Assembly: GCA_963758945.1 (NCBI GenBank)
Contig: CAVWXY010000006.1
Span: 1,302,001-1,366,000 of the forward strand
Source of the DNA: VAZQ01 sp963758945
Lineage (GTDB): Bacteria; Pseudomonadota; Alphaproteobacteria; Rhizobiales; Xanthobacteraceae
Length of the DNA stretch: 64,000 nt
Direction of reading: 5' to 3'
In this document: positions 49,759 through 57,700 of the stretch, one piece after another
Position numbering within the stretch: the stretch's first letter is position 1
How the letters are laid out: the number at the start of each line of letters is the position of its first letter
Translations under genes and position numbers: made by a program
Notes under the pieces: model-generated
What the model was told of the DNA's origin: nothing
Databases searched by the model: none
What the model saw: only the letters and a program-made list of their open reading frames with translations

Positions 49759-49950
49759 ATGAAGCCTGAGCATGACGCGCGACGAACGATAATCCGTGAA
49801 TGGATGTCGCTTCCCGGGGAGAAGCGACAAACTCAGGAGCAAGCCGCAGCCTTTGCAGTGAAAGCGATTGAGAAGCATAAGCTGCGCTGCAGCGGGGATC
49901 CCCACCAGAGGGTGATGGCCTGGTTACTGCCCCGCAGGGGCAAGGCGTAG
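49759..49950 (+). CDS. Small conserved-type soluble protein, 63 aa
   Basis: The product MKPEHDARRTIIREWMSLPG, then EKRQTQEQAAAFAVKAIEKH and SGDPHQRVMAWLLPRRGKA, is a charged, helical protein of a type that I believe is a conserved hypothetical in Bradyrhizobium relatives. It starts 59 bases after element D. Its end overlaps the end of the UPF0182 gene on the other strand by 27 bases, an unusual but real convergent overlap if both are genes. Confidence 0.6.
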   Translation: MKPEHDARRTIIREWMSLPGEKRQTQEQAAAFAVKAIEKHKLRCSGDPHQRVMAWLLPRRGKA

Positions 49951-52707
49951 CGGGCCGCCTGACTGCCGATTGATGTTCTCCAAGAGCCCGCGCATCGCGT
50001 CGAGCTCCGTGCCGAAGCCCGCCCAGTCTCCGGATTTCAAGCGCTCGATTGCCTGATTGTAATGGTCGAGTGCCTCGCGCGCCCAATCTGACGCGGCGCC
50101 TGTGAGCGGGGTTGCGGTTGCAGCACTCGGGGCCGCTGGCCCGGCGCCAGGTTCCATGAAGAGCGCCAATAATGCCTCTGCCAGCGTCTCCTTCATCACC
50201 ACGTGGTCGCCATAGGCTGCGATCACGCGCTTGAGCTCCGGCAATTGTCCCTGCTCTGCCCGCAAATAGAGCGGCGATACATAGAGAATCGAGTTGTCGA
50301 TCGGGATCACGAGTACGTTCCCCCGGATCACCCGCGAGCCCAGCTGGTTCCACAGCGAGAGCTGCTGGGAAATATCCGTGTTCTGGTTGATCCGCGCTTC
50401 GATCTGAAACGGCCCGTAGACGAGCTTGTCCTTGGGAAACTCGTACACGATCAGCTTGCCGTAGTTGGGCGGATCGCAGCGCGCCGCGAGCCAGGCGATC
50501 ATGTTCTCTCGCTTGCTCGGCACCATCGGCAGCATCAGGAAGAACTCGGCCCTCGGTTCGCCGGGCAATCGCATGACGATGTAGTATGGGACCATCGTGG
50601 CGGTCTGCCCGCCTTCCGGCTTGCGTGGGAACTGCCAGAGATCTTCGCGATTGTAGAAGACCTCGGGGCTGTCCATGTGGTACGCGCGGTACATCTGGGC
50701 CTGAATGTGGAAGAGGTCCTCCGGGTAGCGAATATGTCTCTGCAGATCCGGGGGCATGGCCTCCAGCGGCTTGAACAGCTCCGGAAAGATGCGCTGGTAG
50801 GTCGCGGCGATCGGATCCGCGGCATCCATCAGGTAAAAGTCGACATTGCCATTATAGCCGTCGACGACGACCTTCACCGAATTGCGGATGTAGTTGAGGT
50901 CGCGGCCTTGCACGGGCTGCGCGTAGGGAAAATAGCGGCTCGTCGTATAAGCGTCCTGTATCCAGAACAGCCGCCCGTCGCTGACCACCAGATAGGGGTC
51001 GTGGTCGAGGTGCAGGAACGGGGTGATTGTGCGCACCCGTTCCCGGATATTGCGGCGGATCATGATCCGGCTGCTGTCGGTGATGTAGCTGGAGAGCAGC
51101 AGGTTCACGTCGTTGAAGTACCAGGCGAAGAGGACTTTGCGCGCGATCCCGCCCATGGGGATGCCGCCGGTGCCGCTGTAGGTCGCGTAGATGTTGTCTT
51201 TCCCCTTCGGATAGTCGAACTCCGGCGTGCTCGCCTTGACGATGACGTAGTTGTCGGTCTCTTCGCCGTAATAGATGCGCGGCTCGTGGATTTCGGGGCC
51301 GCCGGTCGCGACCGGGGGGATATCGCGCAGATAGAAAAGCGGCAGCCCTTCGGAGCTCTTGCGGGTAACCGGGCTCATCACCACCCCGTTGCCGTGGGTG
51401 AAGAGCAGGTGGCGATTGACCCATGTCTGCGCGTTCGGCGCCAGCAGCGAGGATTTCAGCTCGCGCGCGGACAGCATCACCGCGTGATAGGTGCCATCCA
51501 GCCAGTAACGATCGATATCCAGGTCGTGGAACTTGTAGTAGGTGCGGATCTCCTGCATTTGACCGTACGTATCCATCAGCGGCTGCCAGTCCCACAGCCT
51601 TATATTGTCGATGGTCGCCTTGTTGGTCTCGAGCGTCTTTGCAGTGAGGCTTTGCTCCGCCGGGAAGGCGTCGACTGTGACCTGATGAAGATTGTACGCC
51701 TGCTGGGTCGAGGCGATGTTGCGCTGGATATAGGGCCTCTCCAATTGCAGCTCGTTCGGTTTCACATACATGCGCTGGATCAGCGCGCGGGCTGTTCCCC
51801 CTAACACGAGGGAGCTTCCGAACAGAATTGCTACCGCGGCTATGGGAAGCTTGTAGGTGCGCGCCCGTACGTTGGCCCAGCAGGCGAACGCCAGGATGAC
51901 GGCAAGCCCCACTAGCAACCAAAGAATCGGTAGTTGAACGTGAATATCGGTGTAACCCGCCCCCACCACGACCCCATTGTCGCCGTAGAGCAGAAGATAG
52001 CGATCCAGACCGTAGGACCATGCCTTCACCGCGAAGAAGCAGCCGAGCAGCACCGAGCCGTGGGCGATCGCTGTCGGCGAGACAGACCGGCGTTGGGGAT
52101 CGTGCTCGATGTCGCCGTGAACCCAATAGACCGCCCCGGCAAAGAGCGCGCTGAGGAAGAGCGTGATCAGCATCCAATTCTTGATGGCGACATAGGCGGG
52201 CAGCGAGAAGAAATAGAAGCCGACATCCTTGTCGTAGAGTGGGTCATTCGCGCCGTAGGAGACCTGATAGAGGAATTGCAAGAAGACGTCCCAGTTGTGA
52301 ACCTCCCCCAGGGCGACAAGCGCAGCGAGGAGGCCGGCGCAGCCGGCGATGACGAGGGGCCAAGGCAACCGATGGCGCATGAATTCGAGCAGATCGGGCG
52401 TGGTGGCAATGCCCGTGCGTTTCCACTCGAGATCGGCGGGACGCTGCGTCCACGGCGACCGGGCAAGACGAGCGGCGAGCCACCCATTCACCCATAGGAT
52501 GACGGCCGTCGCCACGAAGACCGCCAAGAAGACTTCGGCTTCGGCGATGATGATCGTCCAGAAGACGTTCAAATAGCCGACCGCGGAAAACCAAAGCCAA
52601 TCGACCAGGAAGTCGCCCATGAGCCCCAGCAGGATCAGACAGATTACGACAACGATGAGCGCGATGAGGAGCGCTATCCACGCGTGCCGCCTGATCCCGA
52701 TTGTCAT
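49924..52707 (-). CDS. UPF0182-family large membrane protein
   Basis: A 927-aa protein with about seven N-terminal membrane helices (first: AWIALLIALIVVVICLILLG) and a large extracytoplasmic domain, the signature layout of UPF0182: RYFPYAQPVQGRDLNYIRNSVKVVVDGYNG and LFHIQAQMYRAYHMDSPEVFYNREDLWQ. Function is unknown throughout the family. The C-terminal ~60 residues form a helix (EALDHYNQAIERLKSGDWAG). Transcribed alone. Confidence 0.93.
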   Translation of the reverse strand: MTIGIRRHAWIALLIALIVVVICLILLGLMGDFLVDWLWFSAVGYLNVFWTIIIAEAEVFLAVFVATAVILWVNGWLAARLARSPWTQRPADLEWKRTGIATTPDLLEFMRHRLPWPLVIAGCAGLLAALVALGEVHNWDVFLQFLYQVSYGANDPLYDKDVGFYFFSLPAYVAIKNWMLITLFLSALFAGAVYWVHGDIEHDPQRRSVSPTAIAHGSVLLGCFFAVKAWSYGLDRYLLLYGDNGVVVGAGYTDIHVQLPILWLLVGLAVILAFACWANVRARTYKLPIAAVAILFGSSLVLGGTARALIQRMYVKPNELQLERPYIQRNIASTQQAYNLHQVTVDAFPAEQSLTAKTLETNKATIDNIRLWDWQPLMDTYGQMQEIRTYYKFHDLDIDRYWLDGTYHAVMLSARELKSSLLAPNAQTWVNRHLLFTHGNGVVMSPVTRKSSEGLPLFYLRDIPPVATGGPEIHEPRIYYGEETDNYVIVKASTPEFDYPKGKDNIYATYSGTGGIPMGGIARKVLFAWYFNDVNLLLSSYITDSSRIMIRRNIRERVRTITPFLHLDHDPYLVVSDGRLFWIQDAYTTSRYFPYAQPVQGRDLNYIRNSVKVVVDGYNGNVDFYLMDAADPIAATYQRIFPELFKPLEAMPPDLQRHIRYPEDLFHIQAQMYRAYHMDSPEVFYNREDLWQFPRKPEGGQTATMVPYYIVMRLPGEPRAEFFLMLPMVPSKRENMIAWLAARCDPPNYGKLIVYEFPKDKLVYGPFQIEARINQNTDISQQLSLWNQLGSRVIRGNVLVIPIDNSILYVSPLYLRAEQGQLPELKRVIAAYGDHVVMKETLAEALLALFMEPGAGPAAPSAATATPLTGAASDWAREALDHYNQAIERLKSGDWAGFGTELDAMRGLLENINRQSGGPLRLAPAGQ

Positions 52708-52954
52708 GTTCTGATCCGATATCGCGCTGGTCAGAATTACTTCGTCGGGGCAGTGAGCCCCTTGAGATAGGTCAAGACCGTGCGCTCCTATGCGAATCCA
52801 TCCCTGGCGGCCGGCGATGGCGACGATGATTTGTACCCAGGCCCGATTTTACAGGGAGGATCTAGAGACCACGCAACGCCGCAGAAGGATTATGACACCT
52901 CGGGCGCGGCCCGCGTCGCGCCCCCCGGCGCGGTCGGTGCGGACGGCGGCCTGG
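52708..52954. other. Intergenic region between CNNM and UPF0182 genes
   Basis: About 250 bases separating two minus-strand genes. No repeats or known operators were found; the promoter of UPF0182 must lie here. Confidence 0.35.
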
Positions 52955-54244
52955 TCAGTGCTCGGGCTGGCGCTGTGCCAGAACCATGTCGATGCGCCGG
53001 CCGTCCATGTCGACCACCTCGAATCGCCAGCCCGCCCACACGACGTGATCCCTTGGCTTCGGAAGCTCATGCAGCCGCGCAAGGATGAACCCGGCCAGCG
53101 TCACGTAGTCGCCGGAGGGGGCCTCGCGCGCTCCGATGAGTTGCATCACATCGGAGAACGGGGCGGAGGCATCGATCAGGTAGGAGCCGTCCTCGCGCTG
53201 CGTCACTCTCGGCCGCGCCGGGGCGTCGATCTTGGGCAGATCGCCGGCAACCGTCTCCAGCAAGTCGGTGCGGGTGACGATGCCTTGCAGGGCCCCGAAC
53301 TCGTCGACCACGATGGCGGCGTGGACCGGCGTTTTTCGGAACAGATCGAGCGTTCGCAGAATGGCGGTCGATTCGTGCACGATCAGCGGCGGGCGCGTCA
53401 CCCGTTCCACGTCCGGCGACCGGCCATCCAAGACCTGATCGATCAGATCCTGCTTGCGCACGATGCCGACAACCTCATCGATCGAGCCGCGGCAGACCAG
53501 GAGCTGGGCGTGCGGGCAGGAACGCACGCGGCCGAGGATTTTCTCCTTGGGGCCGTTGAGGTCCAGCCATTGCACGCGCGGCCGCGGGGTCATGATGGTG
53601 CGCACCGGGCTGTCGGCGAGATCGAGAACGCCTTCGATCATGTCGCGCTCGACGGTGTGGATCACGCCCAATCTCGCGCCCTCGGCGACGAGGTAGTGAA
53701 TGTCATCCTCGGTCAAGGCGCGTTCGAAGCGCGGGTGGAGATGCAGCAGGTGGAGGAGGAAACGGGTCGAGGCGTTGAGCAGCCAGATCGCCGGCGCGGC
53801 CGCCCGCGCCACGAACGCGAGCACCTGGGCGGCGCGAATCGCAATCGGTTCCGGATTGTTCAAGGCGATGTGCTTGGGCGCCAGCTCCCCGACGACGAGC
53901 GCCGTATAGGTCACGCCGATCGTCACGATGACAATGGAAAGTGGCCTGCCATAGGCGGCGAAGACGGGCACGACCTGCAGCGCTTCTTCCAGCCTTTCGG
54001 CGAGCGTGGCGCCGCTGAAAATTCCCGCCAGCGTCGCGGTGGTGGTGAAGCCGATCTGAACGGCGGCCAGCATGCGCGCGGGGTCGTCGGCGAGCGCAAG
54101 GGCCACCTGCGCTCCCGCTGTCCCCTCTTTCGCCAGGCGCTCCAAATGCGCGCGGCGCGAGGAAATGATGGCAAGCTCCGCCATGGCGAAGAAGCCGTTC
54201 AGCACGAACAGCGCCAGGACGACGACGATTTCGAGGATCAGCAT
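52955..54244 (-). CDS. CNNM/CorC-type membrane protein with CBS pair
   Basis: A 429-aa hemolysin-related transporter of the CNNM/CorC family, linked to magnesium or cobalt efflux. N-terminal DUF21 domain with four helices (MLILEIVVVLALFVLNGFFAMAELAIISSRRAHLE), a CBS pair (TIMTPRPRVQWLDLNG; ILRTLDLFRKTPVHAAIVVDEFGALQGIVTRTDLLE) and a C-terminal CorC/HlyC domain (GDYVTLAGFILARLHELPKPRD). The ATG at 54244 places the first helix correctly. Transcribed alone. Confidence 0.92.
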   Translation of the reverse strand: MLILEIVVVLALFVLNGFFAMAELAIISSRRAHLERLAKEGTAGAQVALALADDPARMLAAVQIGFTTTATLAGIFSGATLAERLEEALQVVPVFAAYGRPLSIVIVTIGVTYTALVVGELAPKHIALNNPEPIAIRAAQVLAFVARAAAPAIWLLNASTRFLLHLLHLHPRFERALTEDDIHYLVAEGARLGVIHTVERDMIEGVLDLADSPVRTIMTPRPRVQWLDLNGPKEKILGRVRSCPHAQLLVCRGSIDEVVGIVRKQDLIDQVLDGRSPDVERVTRPPLIVHESTAILRTLDLFRKTPVHAAIVVDEFGALQGIVTRTDLLETVAGDLPKIDAPARPRVTQREDGSYLIDASAPFSDVMQLIGAREAPSGDYVTLAGFILARLHELPKPRDHVVWAGWRFEVVDMDGRRIDMVLAQRQPEH

Positions 54245-54436
54245 GCGCTTTGTCTATCGGCCAATCAATTGCGCTGCGGGCAGAGCCGGCGGGCCGCGTC
54301 GCGGAAGATGAGCCTCGCTTGTCGGCAACCGCTGCCGCCGCCCATCCGCGGTATCCGCACCACCTAGTGTGGCGCGATCATAGCCGAGGCAGCCGATCTT
54401 GTATTGCGTCCCCGCGTCCGCCGCCGATCTGCGACG

Positions 54437-54709
54437 TCAGGCCGATACGGCAACCAAACGGGCCAAGACGGCGTAAGTTGCCGCCTCATCCCAGTGGGTC
54501 AGAACGCGGCCGAACATCGCCTCACCTCGCATGGCAGCAACGATGGCGCAGAAAATCGCTGCCAGCGCCAGCAGCGATGCAAACGTCTGGCTAAAGCCCT
54601 GACTGCCGAAGGCCGCAAAGGCGCTCAAAAGGACGAGCCGCAATATGGCCCGGAACAGCACCTGCGGCGAATTCAGCTGAGGCGGGACGGCGGGTCGCAG
54701 CTGCTGCAC
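54437..54709 (-). CDS. Small membrane protein, 90 aa
   Basis: A hypothetical protein with two hydrophobic segments (VLFRAILRLVLLSAFAAFG; TFASLLALAAIFCAIVAAM) and a soluble end with VLTHWDEAATYAVLARLV, a pattern I recall from small hypothetical proteins of Bradyrhizobium relatives. No function is known. It is downstream of the broken hypothetical at 54776 by ~65 bases, so they may be co-transcribed. Confidence 0.65.
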   Translation of the reverse strand: MQQLRPAVPPQLNSPQVLFRAILRLVLLSAFAAFGSQGFSQTFASLLALAAIFCAIVAAMRGEAMFGRVLTHWDEAATYAVLARLVAVSA

Positions 54710-54775
54710 GGTGGTCCGCTCAAATTCAATATCGCGCCGCGCTTCGGTCGCTCTGCCGTTCCCAAGAGCGCCCGA

Positions 54776-55250
54776 TCAAGCGAAATTGTCGCAGCAAAAC
54801 GGATGACCCTGTGTGGGTTGGACGTGCGGCACGGACCTCGGCCGGCCTTGTCCCGCAGCAAGGCTGTGACGCCGCGCTTCGACGAACGCGCTCAGGATCG
54901 CCAATGGCAGAATTTCGTGGCTGGCGTCGGCCGTCTGGTCGAGCTCGGCCGGAAGCGCGAGCTGTCTTGAGAATGCACAGTGCCATTCGCCGTCATCGTA
55001 GATCAGGCGCCGGAGCTTCCATTGCGGCAGCTCCAGCTCGATCAGCGCAAGCGTTGCGTCGGAGAAGGCGCCCGATTCGACCAGGCGAATGAGTCTCCGC
55101 CTTGGCGCTGGGAGCGTGGGCGTGGAAGCGCAGGCACGCTCCCGCGATGACGTCGGCCATGACGTCGGGGGTTACGGTCCGGGCACGACGAAGCTGCTCC
55201 TGCAACTCGGCGAGGCGCAGCTCCTGGTTCGGGTCGAATAAGAATGACAT
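54776..55250 (-). pseudogene. Conserved hypothetical protein with a frameshift
   Basis: From the ATG at 55250 the frame reads MSFLFDPNQELRLAELQEQL and CLRFHAHAPSAK, then turns into non-conserved sequence. From ~55103 another frame continues with RRRLIRLVESGAFSDATLAL, then IELELPQWKLRRLIYDDGEWHC and PLAILSAFVEARRHSL down to a stop at 54776. Together they give one ~157-aa soluble protein. A single base near 55098-55105 separates the halves. Function unknown. Confidence 0.72.
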
Positions 55251-55591
55251 GGCACCGTCTCGCGTGACAGACGTATGACCGCATCCAAGAGATGGACCAA
55301 ACGCCATAAAGAAGCGAGATGAGGAAAGCGCCAGCGGTATAGGGATTTCATAGGAAGACTGGCAAGCTTTCTTAAAGACCGCATGCCATGCCACAGCGGC
55401 CTCGACAGCTAAAGTGGGCGCTTCTTCCGATCGGAGCGCCTCCGGCGGGCGAACCGAAGGGAGAGCCGGCAACAGCAGGACCGCTGCCGGGCCGTGGCCC
55501 GCGAGCCGCTGGTCGGATGAAAGTCGGTCGTCGCGACGACGGGTTACCGGTAGGGCGCCTGAGCGCATCGGCGGCGATCCTACGGCGCGTC
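55251..55591. other. Intergenic region upstream of element F
   Basis: About 340 bases between divergent units. No gene is supported: frames here are Arg/Ser-rich and lack ribosome sites. AT content is raised around 55300-55390, where the promoter of the hypothetical at 55250 could lie. Confidence 0.4.
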
Positions 55592-55640
55592 TTTATGGAA
55601 TTCCTATAACGCCGCCCGGGCCGCCCTCTCGAATTCCTAT
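55592..55640 (+). promoter_or_regulatory. 49-bp element, copy F, in front of the kdp operon
   Basis: Plus strand: TTTATG (55592-55597), N5, CCTATA (55603-55608), N15, CCCTCTCGAATTCCTAT (55624-55640). It is 133 bases upstream of the first small frame of the kdp locus. The two half-sites, 11 bp apart, resemble the E. coli KdpE site TTTATA-N5-TTTACA as I remember it; if so, this is the KdpE site of the operon. Confidence 0.8.
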
Positions 55641-55773
55641 GTGTTCGGTGGCAGTTAGTCGCGCGTGAAACTGAGCGCAGGTATCCGCGCCGCGTTGAGG
55701 CAAGTCAATGCCGTCGCGCGTCGAGAGCCATCTACTGCGCCCACTGAACCGTTCATCGCTCGGAGCATTCCCC

Positions 55774-55857
55774 ATGCTGGACGTCATCTTGCTCGCCGTC
55801 GCGCTCGGCTTCTTCGCGCTTTCGGTCGGCTACACCATCGCCTGCGATCGGCTCTGA
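55774..55857 (+). CDS. 27-aa membrane peptide leading the kdp operon
   Basis: A tiny one-helix protein, MLDVILLAVALGFFALSVGY followed by TIACDRL, preceded by GGAG at eight bases. It ends 11 bases before kdpF. It is the same size class as KdpF but a different sequence; in this lineage a similar peptide is, from memory, regularly found at this place. It could be a second lipid-like stabiliser of the Kdp complex. Confidence 0.65.
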   Translation: MLDVILLAVALGFFALSVGYTIACDRL

Positions 55858-55868
55858 GGAGGCTTTCC

Positions 55869-55958
55869 ATGATCTTCGACTATTCGCTCGCCGGCCTCGT
55901 GACCGCGGGGCTGATGATCTACCTCGTCTACGCACTGCTGCGGCCTGAGCGGCTCTGA
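55869..55958 (+). CDS. kdpF: KdpF, small subunit of the potassium-transporting ATPase
   Basis: A 29-aa single-helix peptide, MIFDYSLAGLVTAGLMIYLV then YALLRPERL; the LxxPE(R/K) ending is typical of KdpF. GAGGAGG lies before the ATG. KdpF binds between KdpA and KdpB and stabilises the complex like a bound lipid. It is directly followed by kdpA (14 bases). Confidence 0.85.
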   Translation: MIFDYSLAGLVTAGLMIYLVYALLRPERL

Positions 55959-55972
55959 AGGGATCAACGACG

Positions 55973-57676
55973 ATGACCATCAACGGCTGGCTTCAGATCG
56001 CGTTCTATTTCGTAGTCCTGACCGCCCTCGTCGTTCCGCTCGGCCGCTTCATGGCGCGGGTGTTCGAGGGCGAGCGCACGTTCCTTTCGCCGGTGTTGCG
56101 GCCGGTCGAGTCGGTGCTGTACCGCCTCGGCGGCGTGGATGAGAGGCGCGAGCAGGATTGGATCACTTATACCGTCGCGATGCTGTTCTTCAACGCCGCG
56201 GGCTTCCTTATCGTCTACGGACTGATGCGGCTGCAGGCAATGCTGCCGCTGAACCCGGCCGAGATGTCCGCCGTTGCTTCCGATCTGACCTTCAACACGG
56301 CGGTCAGCTTCACCACCAACACCAATTGGCAGAACTACGGCGGCGAAAGCACGCTGAGCTACCTGACGCAGATGGTGGGGCTGACGACCCAGAACTTCGT
56401 CTCCGCGGCGACCGGCGTCGTGCTGGCCATCGCGCTCATCCGCGCCTTCGCGCGGGCGTCGGCACGGACGATCGGCAATTTCTGGGTCGATCTCACGCGC
56501 TGCACGCTCTACGTGCTGCTGCCGCTGTCGATCATCGGCGCGCTCATCCTCATCTGGCAGGGCGTTCCGCAGAATATCGGGCCGTATGTCGATGCGAGCA
56601 CCTTGGAAGGTGCAAAGCAGGTGATCAGCCAGGGTCCGGCCGCGTCGCAGATCGCGATCAAGCAGCTCGGCACCAATGGCGGCGGCTTCTGGAACGCCAA
56701 CTCCTCGGTTCCCTACGAGAACCCGACGCCGCTGAGCAACTTCCTCGAGGTCCTGTATATCCTTTTGATCTCGGCCGCCTTGACGCACACGTTCGGACGC
56801 ATGGTGCGCGACGAGCGGCAGGGCTGGGCGATCTACGCCGCGATGTCGGTCATCTTTCTCGGCGCGCTCCTGGTTTGCTACTGGGCGGAGGGCGCCGGCA
56901 ACACCAACTTCGCCGCGCTCGGGCTCGATCCCGCCAACATGGAGGGCAAGGAGGTCCGCTTCGGCATCGCCAATTCCAGCCTGTGGGCGGTGGCGACCAC
57001 CGCGGCGTCGAACGGCTCAGTCAATTCGATGCACGACAGCTTCACGCCGCTGGGTGGGATGATGCCGATGGCGATGATTCAGCTCGGGGAGATCATCTAC
57101 GGCGGCGTCGGCTCCGGTCTCTACGGCATCCTGCTCTACGTCATTCTCGCCGTGTTCATCGCCGGCCTCATGGTCGGCCGCACGCCGGAATATCTCGGCA
57201 AGAAGATCGAGGCAAAGGAGGTCAAGATGGCGATGCTCGCCATCCTGGTCCTGCCGCTCTTCATGCTCGGCTTTACCGCGGCCGCCGCTGTGATCCCGTC
57301 GGCCGTTGCGTCCACGAACAATGCTGGTCCGCACGGCTTCTCGGAAATCCTCTACGCGTATACGTCGCAAACCGGAAACAACGGGTCGGCGTTCGCGGGC
57401 CTGACCGGCAACACCATGTGGTACAACGTGACCGGCGGCCTCTCGATGCTGTTCGGACGCTACTTCGTCATCATCCCGGCGATGGCTATTGCGGGCTCGC
57501 TGGTTGCGAAGAAGACCGTGCCGGCCTCGGCGGGGACTTTTCCCACTCATGGTGGCCTGTTCGTGGGCCTGCTGGCCGGCGTGGTTCTGATCGTCGGCGG
57601 CCTGGTGTTCTTCCCTGCACTTTCGCTTGGACCGATCGTGGAACAGCTCGCGATGCGCGCGCAGACCCTGTTCTGA
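55973..57676 (+). CDS. kdpA: Potassium-transporting ATPase subunit KdpA
   Basis: A 567-aa potassium-binding channel-like subunit with ten membrane helices and four selectivity-filter segments: TNTNWQNYGGES (first), GTNGGGFWNANSS, then TTAASNGSVNS and GLTGNTMWYN. It takes potassium from the periplasm with micromolar affinity and passes it into a tunnel toward KdpB. Length and motifs are normal. Operon gene two after kdpF. Confidence 0.96.
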   Translation: MTINGWLQIAFYFVVLTALVVPLGRFMARVFEGERTFLSPVLRPVESVLYRLGGVDERREQDWITYTVAMLFFNAAGFLIVYGLMRLQAMLPLNPAEMSAVASDLTFNTAVSFTTNTNWQNYGGESTLSYLTQMVGLTTQNFVSAATGVVLAIALIRAFARASARTIGNFWVDLTRCTLYVLLPLSIIGALILIWQGVPQNIGPYVDASTLEGAKQVISQGPAASQIAIKQLGTNGGGFWNANSSVPYENPTPLSNFLEVLYILLISAALTHTFGRMVRDERQGWAIYAAMSVIFLGALLVCYWAEGAGNTNFAALGLDPANMEGKEVRFGIANSSLWAVATTAASNGSVNSMHDSFTPLGGMMPMAMIQLGEIIYGGVGSGLYGILLYVILAVFIAGLMVGRTPEYLGKKIEAKEVKMAMLAILVLPLFMLGFTAAAAVIPSAVASTNNAGPHGFSEILYAYTSQTGNNGSAFAGLTGNTMWYNVTGGLSMLFGRYFVIIPAMAIAGSLVAKKTVPASAGTFPTHGGLFVGLLAGVVLIVGGLVFFPALSLGPIVEQLAMRAQTLF

Positions 57677-57700
57677 TCGGATTTTTTCGGAGCTACTCCC

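Noticed and set aside
54650..54790. Possible EcfG promoter before the 90-aa membrane protein
   Set aside because: GGAAC is present on the minus strand but the partner at the right distance is CGCG, not CGTT.
45668..55640. The 49-bp elements considered as copies of a mobile repeat (MITE-like)
   Set aside because: No terminal inverted repeats or target duplications; conservation is confined to half-sites and one block, and orientation always fits a downstream gene. Not fully excluded.
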